Assembly: GCF_015667585.1 (NCBI RefSeq)
Contig: NZ_JADPEG010000014.1
Span: 33,082-97,081 of the forward strand
Direction: 5' to 3'
Origin: Clostridium sp. D33t1_170424_F3
GTDB taxonomy: Bacteria; Bacillota; Clostridia; Oscillospirales; Acutalibacteraceae
Length of the DNA: 64,000 nt
Made by a program: the position numbers and the translations under genes. The notes below the pieces were generated by a model, which ran no database searches, had not been told where the DNA came from, and worked only from the letters and a program-made list of their open reading frames with translations. Shown piece after piece: positions 1 through 9,325 of this stretch. The stretch's first letter is position 1. Each line of letters begins with the position of its first letter.

Positions 1-195
1 TAAGAATTTGTGAATATTTATTCGCTTGCGCTGCTGAAATCAAAGAGTGAAAGAAGTTGACCAAAAAAACATTAAACAAGAAATTTGAAAAATCAAAAAA
101 ATATATACCATAATTTGGTATTTATATAAAATATCACGCCCACAGAAATATAAAAAATGAAAAATAAATAAACTTGTATGCAAAGTGTATAAAAA
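1..195. other. AT-rich intergenic start of window
   Basis: AT-rich and non-coding. I see no ORF with a ribosome binding site and no RNA fold I can name. It leads into the promoter of the GH84 gene. Confidence 0.5.
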
Positions 196-224
196 TTGAC
201 TAGTTTATCCGTTAAAACTATAAT
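196..224 (+). promoter_or_regulatory. Sigma-A promoter of the GH84 gene with internal palindrome
   Basis: TTGACT (196-201), 17 bp, TATAAT (219-224). The spacer and -10 box hold an inverted repeat, TAGTTT (201-206) and AAACTA (215-220). A similar sequence follows the promoter of the 2181-residue minus-strand protein at 18490-18509. This is a candidate repressor operator, perhaps for the ROK protein at 10112-11356; that link is inference. Confidence 0.75.
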
Positions 225-354
225 ATAAATACTATTGGCATACAGGAAAGGTATGACTTCCTCCGTATGGCGCGGAGAAAAACAGCGAGGAGGGTGAGGC
301 GTTTATTAACTTTCTTGGCATTTCAAATGTTTTTGGAAAGAAGGAGATGTGAAA

Positions 355-3300
355 ATGAGAAAAAACGGCAGCAAAATCCTGTCCCTGCTTCTGGCGTTTG
401 CGCTGTTGATGAGCACCTTTACGGTGGCGGCGTCGGCAGCGACAGCGGATTTGTCCAGCCTGCTTGGTACGGCGGTCTCCAGCGCACAGCCGGAAGATGG
501 CACGAACATGGCGCTGAACAAAACCGCTTCCGCCTCCGGCGTGGAAAGCGGCACGAGCCATATAGCACAGCATGCGTTTGACGGGGATACCAGTGGCTCC
601 CGCTGGTCCGTCGATAAAATCCGCAACCATGCGCCGCAATGGCTGAAGGTAGACCTGGGAGAGGAAATGACCTTTAACCAGGTTCGCATTTACTGGGAAG
701 CCGCGTATGCAAGCGGCTATGAAATCCAGGTATCCAACGACAACGTCAATTTTACCACCGTCTATAAGACAGAAGACGGCCAGGGTAAAACCGAACGGAT
801 TACGCTGGACGAGTCCGCCACGGGCCGCTATGTGCGCCTGTGGTGCATCACCCGCCCGGCGGACGGCTGGGACGGCGTTTCCGTCTATGAGCTGGAGCTC
901 TATCGTTTTACCAGCGAAGCCATTGTCAACAAAGCGATTGCCAAGCTGAATGTACCGAAGATTGTCAACGGCGACTTCAGCGTGGTCGTTTCCGATGAGG
1001 ACGGCGCGTCTATTTCCTGGGAAAGCGACAGCGACCTGCTCCGTATCGATCCGGAAACCGGCAAAGTCACCGTTACCGCGCCGGCGGAGTCCACGGACGT
1101 CACACTGACGGCCAAAGTCACCTACAAGGATGTTACAAAAACGGTTTCCTTCACAGCGGATGTGCGCAGTGAGGCCGAACGGCAGATCGAATACACGGTC
1201 TACCCGGTTCCGCAGCAGGTGACGCTGGGCGAGGAACGCATTACACTGACCGAGGAAGTCAACGTTGTGCTGGAGGACGGCATCAGCGAGGTCACCAAGG
1301 CCCGTCTGGAAGAAGTTCTGGACAACGCGGGACTGACCTATACCTACAGTGCGGCGCCTGTGGCGGACAAGACCAACCTTTTATTGGGCGTCAACGGTTC
1401 CGGCAAGGCGGCGGATGCGTATGCAACGGAGCATAATATTTCCCGCAATGTCTTTGCACCGGGCGAGAACAAGTTTGACATGCACATTGTTCAGCTGAAT
1501 CACAACAGCGAACACGGCGATTTCCTGCTGCTGGGCAGGGACGACGACGCGGCGTTCTACGCCATCGCCACCCTGGAGCAGGTACTTGACCAGAGGGTGA
1601 ATGGGGAATTGACGGCCGTCACCTTCGACGATTACGCCAACCAGCAGTACCGCGGCATGGTGGAGGGCTTCTATGGCTATCCGTGGAGCGTCCAGGCCCG
1701 CGTCGACTGGTTTGAATTTGCGAAGAAGCTGAAGATGAACATCTTTGTCTACGGTCCGAAGGGGGATCCGTACCATCTGGGCCTGTGGGATGAGGAATAT
1801 CCCGACACCGTGACGGACCAGGAGCGCAAACAGGGCGTCCTGACCAAGGACGACATCCGCGTCATCACCGCGGAAGCAAAGAAATGCAACGTTGACTTTG
1901 TCTGGGTAGCGCATCCCGCGATGCAGCGTTCGCTGAACATGAGCAGCAACGCGACGGTTGAGAGTGAAATTGAAAACCGCCTGATGCCGAAATTCCACAG
2001 CCTGTACGAGTTGGGCGTCCGTGAATTCGGCATCTTCATGGATGACATCACCATCGGCGAGGGATTGACGCAGAAATACACACAGCCGCACCTGATCGAT
2101 GAGACCCAGAAGCGCCTGTATGCAAAGTACAATACAGCGGACGCGGCGGAAGAGGATAAAGTAAAGCCGCTCTTCTATACGCCGACCTGGTATACCTATG
2201 GACTGGGTTATGCCGACATGCAGAATCAGTGCATGGAGGCGTTTAAAAACTCCAACGTACACGAGGATGTTGTGATCTGCTTTACCGGCGACGCGGTGTG
2301 CGGCCCGATCAACAACAGCTCTTGTGAGAATTTTGCCACCCGCACCGGCCGCAAGCCCTGTATCTGGTGGAACTATCCGGTAAACGACTATGCGGACGCA
2401 CAGCTCTTTATGGACCGTATCGACGCGAACTTTGCCGTCAGTACGGAGACAAAGGACATGGTCGGCGTGATCGCGAACCCGATGAACCAGGCGGAAGCGT
2501 CCAAGGTCGCGTTCTTCGGCGTGGCGGACTTTGTCTGGAACACAAAGATCTTTGATTCCCAGAAGAACTGGGACAACAGCTTCCCGTATCTGATTGAGAA
2601 GGGAATCCCGGGCGTATCCAGGGAAGAACTGCAGGAAGCCTACCGCGTGGTCTGCAAAAACATTGTGACCGAGCCGGAAGCGAAGGATATGCAGGAGCTG
2701 TACACCAAGTTCAAAGCGGAGTATCCGCTCGGCGAGCTGGGGACCGCGAAAAAGATGCTGGCGACTTTCAAGGAATTGAACGACGGCATCGCAAAGGTCC
2801 GTCTGATGAAGGACTGCGGCGACGCCTCCTATGAGCTGCTCTATACGGAGCTGGAGGGCAACCTGAACCGCCTGTCCGACATGGCGCTGGTCATTGAGAA
2901 TTCTCTGACAGTTCTGTTGAGCGATGACGACGACACCCGCTGGGCAGCGTTCAATACCGCGTCCAAAATCCAGAATGAAGAGCTTTCCCAAAGCAAAAAT
3001 CCGCGTTACGTTATTCATGCGATGGAGGATGCCGGCATGTCTCCTACCTTTAAGGATTACTGGGCGGATCCGTCCAAGAATGCCATGCGCCCGTTCGTCA
3101 GCTATATCCTGACACAGGCGACAAGCGCGATCAACAACGTGACGCCGGTCTCCAGAGAACCGCGCCTCTTCACCAATTCCAGCGCATCGTTTGCGCTGGA
3201 AAACAGCGGCGGAACCCTTTCCGTAACCGTCCCGCAGGGGGCGAGCCTGAGCCGGAACGAGTATGTCGGCGTTGCGTTCAATAAGGTGCGCAATTTGACC

Positions 3301-5895
3301 GGGATTGCCGATCCGCAGGCGGAAGGCCTGACGCTGGAGTATTCCCTGGACGGCAAATTGTGGACGTCGTATACCGCCAGAGCGGCGGAGCCGGAAGCCG
3401 CGTTTGTAAGGGTCAAGAACAACACGCCCGACGCCATTGCATTGGGCGCAGAGACGCTGGACTGGACTGTGAAGCCTTTGGGTCGCTTTGTAAGCGCGTC
3501 CGTGGGCGGCGTGGGAATTTATCAGAGCTATGGAACCCAAAATCTCACCGACGGCAATTACAATACCAAGCTCTGGACCGCCGATGCACAGCAGGCGGGC
3601 CAGACCGTCACGATGGAATACAGCGATCTGATCAACGTCAACAACGTCAAGCTGGTATTCCAGAAGGGAAATGCCGACAGCGCCAAGGCCGCCGTCGTGG
3701 AAATTTCTGCGGATAACCTCGACTGGAAGGAAATCGGTTCCTTTACGGAACAGGATACCAACAACAATAATGGCGTCTATGAGACGAGCGGCAACGGGCA
3801 GCCCGCAAAGTATGTGCGCATACGCCTGACCCAAAGCGCGTCCAACTGGCTGCAGCTCTTTGAGTTTGAAGTCAACAAGGACGAGCCGGAAAACGTGGAA
3901 ATCCCGCTTGCGGTGACGGAATCCGGCGCGGACGCCAGCGCGGTGTGCGACCGCGATATTGGCACCTCTTATACCGCCAGAAGCGCGGGCCATGTGGATT
4001 ACAGGCTGCTGCTGGGACTGAAGGTCAATCAGCTCCGCGTCCTGTTCCAGCCCGGAGCGGAAGGCGAAGCGCCGGCTGTCTCCGTTAAATCGAACGGCGA
4101 ATGGCAGCAGGTGGGCACACTGACGCAGAATCCTGCGGACTTCGACGTTTCTGCCTATGCGAACATCAGCGACGTCCGTGTGTCGTGGACCGACAGCTTC
4201 CCGGCCATTATGGAGATCATTGAAGACGGCGAGCCGTATATCGAGCCCGACCGCGTCGACCTGTATCAGTACGTTGCATATGCCAACAGCCTGAACGAGG
4301 AAGATTACACGGCGGACGAGTGGGCCGCCATCCAGGCGGCGCTGGCTGCCGCGGAGGCAAAGATCAACGGCGAGGCGAGCCAGGACGACGTCGACGCCGT
4401 GCAGAAAGACCTGGAAGAAGCTGTGGGCGGCGTGATTGAACCCACCGCGCATACCCTCACTGTAAACTTTACCACCAATGCGAAGCTGACCGCGGAGGAT
4501 GCGGCGATCGCGAACCTCATCGGCAAATATGAGCTGCAGCTCAAGGCGGGCGATCCGTATGAGCTGACCTTTATCCCGAGAGTGGAAGGCCGCGAGTTTG
4601 CAAAGATCCTCATCGGCGATGCGGATACCTCCTTCGAGGATACGGAAGCCTTTACCCTTACGGGCACAATGGGCAATGCGAACCGGACACTGAACGTCCA
4701 GTTTACCGTTGTCGACAAGCAGGTTCTGCGCCTGACCATCGAAATCGCGGAAGGCTGCGTTGGTTCCGACGAGTACAACAACGCGATCCCGCTGGTGAAG
4801 GAAGCGCTTGACAAGGCGCTGGCGGCGGCGAAGAAGGTAGAAGCAGACCAGACAGCGGATCAGGAAACCATCAACAATGCATGGAGCAAGCTGATGAAGG
4901 TCATGCATTATTTGCAGTTTGCCACCGGCAATAAGGATGGATTGGACGACACGATCATCATGGCGGAGGGCCTGCTTAAAGAGAACTACACCAGCGAAAG
5001 CTGGGCGGTTCTGGAGGCGGCTTATGCCAAGGCGCTGGAAGTCCAGGCGGACAAAAACGCTATGGAAAAAGAGATCAAGGAAGCCGCGGATGCATTGTAC
5101 AATGCCATTATGGACCTTGACTTTGCCGCGAACTTCAGCTGGCTGGAGAAGCTGGTGGGCATAGCCGGAGACATCAACCTGGACGAATATCTCGACCTTG
5201 ACGGGGATGATTTCAAGACTTTCCGGGATGCGCTTGCAGCAGCGGAAGAGATCCTGCTGAACAAAAACGCGACGCAGGTACAGGTAGACAAGGCGGCAGA
5301 GACGCTCGACAATGCGATCGCCGCACTGCGTAAGATCCCGACCAGGGAAGCACTGGAAACACGGATTGAAAAAGCGGAATCCATTCCGCTCAGCAAGTAT
5401 ACCGACGACAGCGTCGCCATGCTCGAAAAAGCGCTGGACGATGCGAAGGATCTGCTGCTGAACGATCCGGACAACGGACCCGCGCGCGCAAAGGTTTACT
5501 ATGCGCTGGGCGATGCGATGGAAGGCCTGAAGGAAAAGACCGTCCGGAAGTCCTCCGGTTCTGCTGCAAAGATCACCGATAACAGCTATGGAATCGCCGG
5601 TACGGCGATTGTCGGTGCGGCATCTCCGTTTGTCCGCTCCGATACCACCGTTGATTTTACCGTCAGAAGGGGCGCGGCATATTGCTTTAAGATGACGGTT
5701 GTCAATGGAAACGGCCTGACTCCGAGCTTTACCGTCGGCAACGGCGATGTGCTCAAGACCCAGTACGTGACCCGCATCGGCAACGATTATTACTTCCGTG
5801 TGTGGGCCGTCGGTACGCCGGGCCAGAGCGCGGGCGTATATACCCAGCTGACGGGTCAGAACCCGGTCAAACATTGCACGGTAAAGGTTGCGTAA
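355..5895 (+). CDS. Secreted GH84 beta-N-acetylglucosaminidase with CBM and FIVAR modules
   Basis: Exo-acting enzyme that should release terminal GlcNAc from host glycans such as mucin, after export. ATG 355 is preferred over GTG 349 because AAGGAGAT at 341-348 leaves a normal gap only to the ATG. Visible order: signal peptide ending near ASAA; F5/8C (CBM32-like) module about 45-185; Ig-like module about 190-275; GH84 N-domain about 280-425; catalytic barrel from about 430, opening with RGMVEGFYGYPWS and carrying the family's Asp pair in FGIFMDDI (about 563-564); a second discoidin-like module about 1045-1180; FIVAR-type helical modules about 1300-1735; then a linker and an 87-residue terminal domain shared with three other proteins here. 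No LPXTG or dockerin is seen. Family assignment is secure; natural substrate is inferred. Confidence 0.93.
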   Translation: MRKNGSKILSLLLAFALLMSTFTVAASAATADLSSLLGTAVSSAQPEDGTNMALNKTASASGVESGTSHIAQHAFDGDTSGSRWSVDKIRNHAPQWLKVDLGEEMTFNQVRIYWEAAYASGYEIQVSNDNVNFTTVYKTEDGQGKTERITLDESATGRYVRLWCITRPADGWDGVSVYELELYRFTSEAIVNKAIAKLNVPKIVNGDFSVVVSDEDGASISWESDSDLLRIDPETGKVTVTAPAESTDVTLTAKVTYKDVTKTVSFTADVRSEAERQIEYTVYPVPQQVTLGEERITLTEEVNVVLEDGISEVTKARLEEVLDNAGLTYTYSAAPVADKTNLLLGVNGSGKAADAYATEHNISRNVFAPGENKFDMHIVQLNHNSEHGDFLLLGRDDDAAFYAIATLEQVLDQRVNGELTAVTFDDYANQQYRGMVEGFYGYPWSVQARVDWFEFAKKLKMNIFVYGPKGDPYHLGLWDEEYPDTVTDQERKQGVLTKDDIRVITAEAKKCNVDFVWVAHPAMQRSLNMSSNATVESEIENRLMPKFHSLYELGVREFGIFMDDITIGEGLTQKYTQPHLIDETQKRLYAKYNTADAAEEDKVKPLFYTPTWYTYGLGYADMQNQCMEAFKNSNVHEDVVICFTGDAVCGPINNSSCENFATRTGRKPCIWWNYPVNDYADAQLFMDRIDANFAVSTETKDMVGVIANPMNQAEASKVAFFGVADFVWNTKIFDSQKNWDNSFPYLIEKGIPGVSREELQEAYRVVCKNIVTEPEAKDMQELYTKFKAEYPLGELGTAKKMLATFKELNDGIAKVRLMKDCGDASYELLYTELEGNLNRLSDMALVIENSLTVLLSDDDDTRWAAFNTASKIQNEELSQSKNPRYVIHAMEDAGMSPTFKDYWADPSKNAMRPFVSYILTQATSAINNVTPVSREPRLFTNSSASFALENSGGTLSVTVPQGASLSRNEYVGVAFNKVRNLTGIADPQAEGLTLEYSLDGKLWTSYTARAAEPEAAFVRVKNNTPDAIALGAETLDWTVKPLGRFVSASVGGVGIYQSYGTQNLTDGNYNTKLWTADAQQAGQTVTMEYSDLINVNNVKLVFQKGNADSAKAAVVEISADNLDWKEIGSFTEQDTNNNNGVYETSGNGQPAKYVRIRLTQSASNWLQLFEFEVNKDEPENVEIPLAVTESGADASAVCDRDIGTSYTARSAGHVDYRLLLGLKVNQLRVLFQPGAEGEAPAVSVKSNGEWQQVGTLTQNPADFDVSAYANISDVRVSWTDSFPAIMEIIEDGEPYIEPDRVDLYQYVAYANSLNEEDYTADEWAAIQAALAAAEAKINGEASQDDVDAVQKDLEEAVGGVIEPTAHTLTVNFTTNAKLTAEDAAIANLIGKYELQLKAGDPYELTFIPRVEGREFAKILIGDADTSFEDTEAFTLTGTMGNANRTLNVQFTVVDKQVLRLTIEIAEGCVGSDEYNNAIPLVKEALDKALAAAKKVEADQTADQETINNAWSKLMKVMHYLQFATGNKDGLDDTIIMAEGLLKENYTSESWAVLEAAYAKALEVQADKNAMEKEIKEAADALYNAIMDLDFAANFSWLEKLVGIAGDINLDEYLDLDGDDFKTFRDALAAAEEILLNKNATQVQVDKAAETLDNAIAALRKIPTREALETRIEKAESIPLSKYTDDSVAMLEKALDDAKDLLLNDPDNGPARAKVYYALGDAMEGLKEKTVRKSSGSAAKITDNSYGIAGTAIVGAASPFVRSDTTVDFTVRRGAAYCFKMTVVNGNGLTPSFTVGNGDVLKTQYVTRIGNDYYFRVWAVGTPGQSAGVYTQLTGQNPVKHCTVKVA
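5632..5892 (+). other. Shared C-terminal domain, copy 1 (GH84)
   Basis: 87 residues beginning VRSDTTVDF, with landmarks AYCFKMTVVNG, GNGDVLKTQYV, GNDYY, GTPGQSAGVY and a final NPVKHCTV. Predominantly beta-strand-like with two conserved cysteines. It is near-identical in 11770-12027 and 19156-19416, and diverged in 37692-37913. I do not recognise it as a named family. Confidence 0.85.
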
Positions 5896-5960
5896 TCTTT
5901 TTACTGGACCGGGGAAGGCCCTGGTTAAATGAACCTTCTCTCCTAATGACAATAGCAGAG

Positions 5961-5990
5961 CGCCCCGGCGAAATCCGCCGGGGCGTTTCT
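5961..5990 (+). terminator. Terminator after GH84
   Basis: CGCCCCGGCG and CGCCGGGGCG form a 10-bp stem around AAATC, followed by TTTCT. Confidence 0.85.
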
Positions 5991-6001
5991 GCGTTTGGGA
6001 G

Positions 6002-6030
6002 TTGACAAAGCGTGGTTCTTTTGTTATATT
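6002..6030 (+). promoter_or_regulatory. Promoter of the ABC-F gene
   Basis: TTGACA (6002-6007), 17 bp, TATATT (6025-6030). It leaves a leader of about 300 nt before the ABC-F start, which is unusually long and suggests leader regulation. Confidence 0.75.
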
Positions 6031-6063
6031 GAGAAACATACGGAACGGGTTGTCCGTATAAAA

Positions 6064-6129
6064 ATGAAAAGATGGGAGTTGGGAATTTGCGTTATTTTTC
6101 TTGCTGAGTGTTGTACACGAACGGCGTAA
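6064..6129 (+). CDS. Candidate regulatory leader peptide of ABC-F gene
   Basis: A 21-codon open frame starts about 30 nt after the promoter (MKRWELGICVIF, ending in CCTRTA). No strong Shine-Dalgarno precedes it. An overlapping 11-codon frame (ATG 6073, MGVGNLRYFSC) is an alternative. Antibiotic-resistance ABC-F genes are often controlled by ribosome stalling on such leaders, but that these frames are translated is inference only. Confidence 0.3.
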   Translation: MKRWELGICVIFLAECCTRTA

Positions 6130-6285
6130 AGAAATCGGGGAAAAGTCCCTTTGATTTGCTGCGCCCTGCAGGAAGGATACGCTCCCGCAACTCCCTGATC
6201 CGTTGGAAGCATCCGCGCGTGCAAATGCTTTGCGCCTGAAAAGGGCGGCATTTGCGGCTGTTGGCGCGCTGTTTCCGCAGAGAAG

Positions 6286-6316
6286 AGCCGCAGGAGAGCC
6301 ATGCTTTCCTGCGGCT
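6286..6316 (+). promoter_or_regulatory. Leader hairpin before the ABC-F gene
   Basis: AGCCGCAGGA (6286-6295) pairs perfectly with TCCTGCGGCT (6307-6316), 30 nt before the start codon and just upstream of the GGAGGG ribosome binding site (6332-6337). The following bases TATTAATTG make a poor U-tract, so it may be an attenuator or a translational control element. Confidence 0.55.
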
Positions 6317-6345
6317 TATTAATTGTGCTGCGGAGGGATGCATCT

Positions 6346-7824
6346 ATGGCAATGATACAGGTAAAACATTTGACTTTTGGATACGACGGAAACCCGGACA
6401 ATGTATTTGAGGACGTCTCGTTCCAGATGGATACGGACTGGAAGCTGGGCTTTATCGGCCGGAACGGGCGGGGCAAAACCACGTTTTTAAAACTGCTTTT
6501 GGGGGAGTACGTGTACAGCGGGCACATTTCCTGCCCGGTTCCGGTATCTTATTTCCCCTATCCCGTGCCGGACGCCGCATGGAACACGCTGGAAATTGCG
6601 CAAGCGCTGGCGCCGGAAGCGGAGCAATGGCAGCTCAGCCGGGAGCTGTCCCTTTTACAGGTGGAGCAGGAAGTGCTCTACCGTCCCTTTGAAACGCTCA
6701 GCAACGGCGAGCAGACCAAGGTGCTGCTGGCGGTGCTCTTTCTGCGGGAGAACCGCTTCCTGCTGATCGACGAGCCGACCAACCATCTGGATGAGGATGC
6801 CCGCGAGGCGGTCTGCCGCTACCTGAACGGGAAAAAAGGTTTTATCCTGGTTTCCCACGACCGGTGGCTGCTGGATCACTGCGTGGACCACGTGCTGTCC
6901 GTCAACCGTGCCGACATCGAGGTGCAGGCGGGCAATTTCAGCTCCTGGCGGGAAAACCGGGAGCGGCAGGACCGGTTTGAGCGCGCGGAACAGGAGAAGC
7001 TGAAAAAAGAGGTGGACCGGCTGACAAACGCGGCGCGGCGCGCCGCCGGCTGGAGCGATAAGACGGAGAAGGGAAAGTACCAAACGCGCAATTCCGGCCT
7101 GCGCCCGGACCGCGGCTTTATCGGGCACAAGGCCGCTAAAATGATGCAGCGTTCCAAGACCATCGAGTCCCGGCGGGAAACGGCGGTGGAGGAGAAGGCA
7201 AAGCTGCTGAAAAATCTGGAGACGGCGGAGCGGCTGGTCCTGCGCCCGACGGAATATCCCAGGCGCGTACTGGCGGAGGCAAACGGCTTGTCCGCCTTTT
7301 ACGGGGAAAAGCGCGTCTTTTCCGATGTGCGTTTCTCCATCGAACGCGGAGACCGCGTCGCTGTGTGCGGCCGGAACGGATGCGGGAAATCCACCCTGCT
7401 CAGACTGCTGCTGGGCGAGCCGGTCGCGCATACGGGAGAGCTGCACATCGGCGGCAATCTGGTGTGTTCCTGTGTACAGCAGAGGACGGATGGGCTGAAG
7501 GGGGACCTGCGCGCCTATGCGGAACAGAACGGGCTGGATGAAAGCCTGTTCAAGGCGATCCTGCGCAAGCTGGACTTTTCCCGGCAGCAGTTTGAAAAGG
7601 ATATGGCGGGCTACAGCGACGGGCAGAAAAAGAAAGTCCTGCTTGCCCGGAGCCTGTGCCAGCCCGCGCACCTCTATGTTTGGGATGAGCCGCTCAACTT
7701 TATCGATGTATTGTCCCGGGTGCAGATCGAGGAACTGATTCTGGACAGCTGCCCCACGCTGCTGTTTGTGGAGCACGACCGCGCCTTCCGGGAAAAAATT
7801 GCGACAAAGTTTCTGGTACTATAG
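6346..7824 (+). CDS. ABC-F ribosomal protection protein, Lsa-like
   Basis: 492-residue protein with two ABC ATPase domains and no membrane segments. Walker A motifs are GRNGRGKT near residue 40 and GRNGCGKS near residue 345; signature motifs are LSNGEQTK and YSDGQKKK; a charged linker joins the halves. The opening IQVKHLTFGYDG and DTDWKLGFIGRNGRGKTT resemble the Lsa/CplR branch, whose members displace lincosamide, streptogramin A and pleuromutilin drugs from the ribosome. Start ATG 6346 is chosen for GGAGGG nine bases upstream. The gene has its own promoter and a long structured leader. ABC-F fold is certain; drug spectrum is inferred from resemblance only. Confidence 0.88.
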   Translation: MAMIQVKHLTFGYDGNPDNVFEDVSFQMDTDWKLGFIGRNGRGKTTFLKLLLGEYVYSGHISCPVPVSYFPYPVPDAAWNTLEIAQALAPEAEQWQLSRELSLLQVEQEVLYRPFETLSNGEQTKVLLAVLFLRENRFLLIDEPTNHLDEDAREAVCRYLNGKKGFILVSHDRWLLDHCVDHVLSVNRADIEVQAGNFSSWRENRERQDRFERAEQEKLKKEVDRLTNAARRAAGWSDKTEKGKYQTRNSGLRPDRGFIGHKAAKMMQRSKTIESRRETAVEEKAKLLKNLETAERLVLRPTEYPRRVLAEANGLSAFYGEKRVFSDVRFSIERGDRVAVCGRNGCGKSTLLRLLLGEPVAHTGELHIGGNLVCSCVQQRTDGLKGDLRAYAEQNGLDESLFKAILRKLDFSRQQFEKDMAGYSDGQKKKVLLARSLCQPAHLYVWDEPLNFIDVLSRVQIEELILDSCPTLLFVEHDRAFREKIATKFLVL

Positions 7825-7919
7825 ATATTGTGTGCGAGTGCGGATCAGATAGAATTTGCAGTTGGATATGAATCCGAGTAAACGCGTATGGGAAAATACC
7901 AAGTCGCTCGAAACACATA

Positions 7920-7957
7920 AAAACAGGGCTGTGGATTTATTTCCACAGCCCTGTTTT
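7920..7957. terminator. Bidirectional terminator between ABC-F and TauE/SafE genes
   Basis: AAAACAGGGCTGTGGA and its perfect complement TCCACAGCCCTGTTTT, loop of six. A/T tails on both sides serve both converging genes. Confidence 0.85.
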
Positions 7958-7963
7958 GAAGAC

Positions 7964-8731
7964 TCATAAATAATTGACCGCCAGGATGGCGACGCCGAGC
8001 ACGGTCAACACCACGCCGGTCGCCCGGTTGAGGACGATGGGGGAGGCCTTGTTGGCAAATTTGGCGGCGATCCGCGCCCAGAGCAGAGTGCTCAGCACGC
8101 AGAGGATCAGGATGACCGGATCGGGCATTCCGCCGATGGCGAAGTGGCTGGCGGAGCCGGTCAGAGCGGTAAACGCCATGATGAAGACGCTGGTGCCGAC
8201 CGCTGTTTTCAGCTCGTACCCCAGGACGCTGGTCAGAATCAACAGCATCATCATCCCGCCGCCCGCGCCGACGAAGCCGCAGATCAGGCCGATCAGCGCG
8301 CCGCATACAAGGGACTGAATCAGACGTTTCTTAGCGCTGACGCCCTCCATGCTGGCCTTGGTGGTCATAACGGGCCTGACGATGAATTTAATTCCCAGGA
8401 GCAGCGTCATAAAGGTGGAAAAGCCGCCCATTGCGGTTCCGGGCAGCAGGCTGGACAGGTAACTGCCCGCCAGGGTGAAGCAGAGAACGGAGGCCATCAT
8501 GACCAGGCCGTTCCGAATGTCGAGATTTTTGTTTTTTCCGTAGGTGTAGGCGGAGACGGCGCTGGCCAGCACATCGCTGGCGAGCGCCACGCCCACCGCC
8601 GTATACGGCTCCACGTGCAGAAAGGTGATCAGCATCGGGCTGATCACCGCCGCCGCGCTCATACCGGCAAAGCCGGTCCCCAGTCCTGCGCCGATTCCCG
8701 CGATAAAACAGATAAAAAATGTATACAGCAC
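7964..8731 (-). CDS. TauE/SafE (TSUP) family membrane transporter
   Basis: 255 residues, almost wholly hydrophobic, with about eight membrane segments in two repeats, each beginning with a Gly/Ala-rich stretch (GAGLGTGFAGMSAAAV and GLICGFVGAGGGMM). These are typical of the sulfite/organosulfonate exporter family. The start is GTG, eight bases after GGGAGG. It begins three bases beyond the stop of the MarR gene, so the two form an operon and the transporter is probably induced when the MarR ligand is present. Substrate cannot be read from the sequence. Confidence 0.85.
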   Translation of the reverse strand: MLYTFFICFIAGIGAGLGTGFAGMSAAAVISPMLITFLHVEPYTAVGVALASDVLASAVSAYTYGKNKNLDIRNGLVMMASVLCFTLAGSYLSSLLPGTAMGGFSTFMTLLLGIKFIVRPVMTTKASMEGVSAKKRLIQSLVCGALIGLICGFVGAGGGMMMLLILTSVLGYELKTAVGTSVFIMAFTALTGSASHFAIGGMPDPVILILCVLSTLLWARIAAKFANKASPIVLNRATGVVLTVLGVAILAVNYL

Positions 8732-8734
8732 CCG

Positions 8735-9187
8735 TTACGCCTCCCTTTCCGCTGAACTCTTTTTGTGCAGCGCGGCTACGACGTTCGCGTCAATGCGCTC
8801 CAGAAACTGCCGCAGCGCGCCGCGTTCCTCCGGCGTAAAGCCTTCCAGCATAAAGGCGAAGCACTGCTGCTGCACCGCGGCGAGCGCGCGAAGCGGCTCG
8901 TCCATGGAAGCGGGCAGGGAAAGGCGCTGCACCTTGCGGTTCTCCGGGTCGGTCTCAGAAAGGAGGCGGCCTTTGCGTTTCAGAGCGTCCACCGCGGTGG
9001 ATACGTTTGATTTGGCCACTCCGCGCATAGCGACGATATCGCGCGCCGTATTATACGCTGGATTGTTGTAAAGAAACAGCAGAATGTCAATTTCCAGCTG
9101 GGAAAGCTCCAACTGTGCGGCGACAGGTTGGAATAGCTGCCCGTATAATCGTTTAAAGTGGCTGGCGTAAGCAAGAATTTCCCTCAT
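8735..9187 (-). CDS. MarR-family transcriptional regulator
   Basis: 150 residues with a winged helix-turn-helix: LSQLEIDILLFLYNNP, then ARDIVAMRGVAKSNVSTAVDALKRKG as recognition helix region, then the wing with ETDPENRKVQRLSL. First gene of a two-gene operon with the TauE/SafE transporter. Its promoter contains a perfect palindrome, as expected for autorepression. Start ATG 9187 follows GAGGGAG at good spacing. Ligand unknown. Confidence 0.9.
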   Translation of the reverse strand: MREILAYASHFKRLYGQLFQPVAAQLELSQLEIDILLFLYNNPAYNTARDIVAMRGVAKSNVSTAVDALKRKGRLLSETDPENRKVQRLSLPASMDEPLRALAAVQQQCFAFMLEGFTPEERGALRQFLERIDANVVAALHKKSSAEREA

Positions 9188-9213
9188 GATCTCCCTCTTT
9201 CTTTTTGTTATAT

Positions 9214-9228
9214 TCAGAACCGTTCTGA
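9214..9228. promoter_or_regulatory. Probable MarR operator
   Basis: Perfect 7-1-7 palindrome TCAGAACCGTTCTGA. It touches the -10 box (9228-9233) of the MarR promoter, so binding would block transcription start. Confidence 0.7.
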
Positions 9229-9256
9229 TTATAACTTAATAAAGCGGGGTTGTCAA
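9228..9256 (-). promoter_or_regulatory. Promoter of the MarR-TSUP operon
   Basis: On the minus strand TTGACA (9251-9256), 17 bp, TATAAT (9228-9233): a consensus sigma-A promoter. Confidence 0.85.
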
Positions 9257-9273
9257 CCGCATGGAATCGCAAA

Positions 9274-9308
9274 ACCGCCGGTGTGAACACAGCGTTCACA
9301 CCGGCGGT
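9274..9308 (-). terminator. Terminator after lipoprotein gene
   Basis: 15-bp stem ACCGCCGGTGTGAAC / GTTCACACCGGCGGT followed on the minus strand by TTTT. It sits directly upstream of the MarR promoter. Confidence 0.85.
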
Positions 9309-9325
9309 AAAGAGCGGGCAGAGAA

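Noticed and set aside
1381..6039. 1552-codon open frame antisense to the GH84 gene
   Set aside because: Mirror frame of a GC-biased gene. No ribosome binding site, Arg/His/Leu-rich nonsense composition, no domain. The sense strand has clear GH84 motifs.
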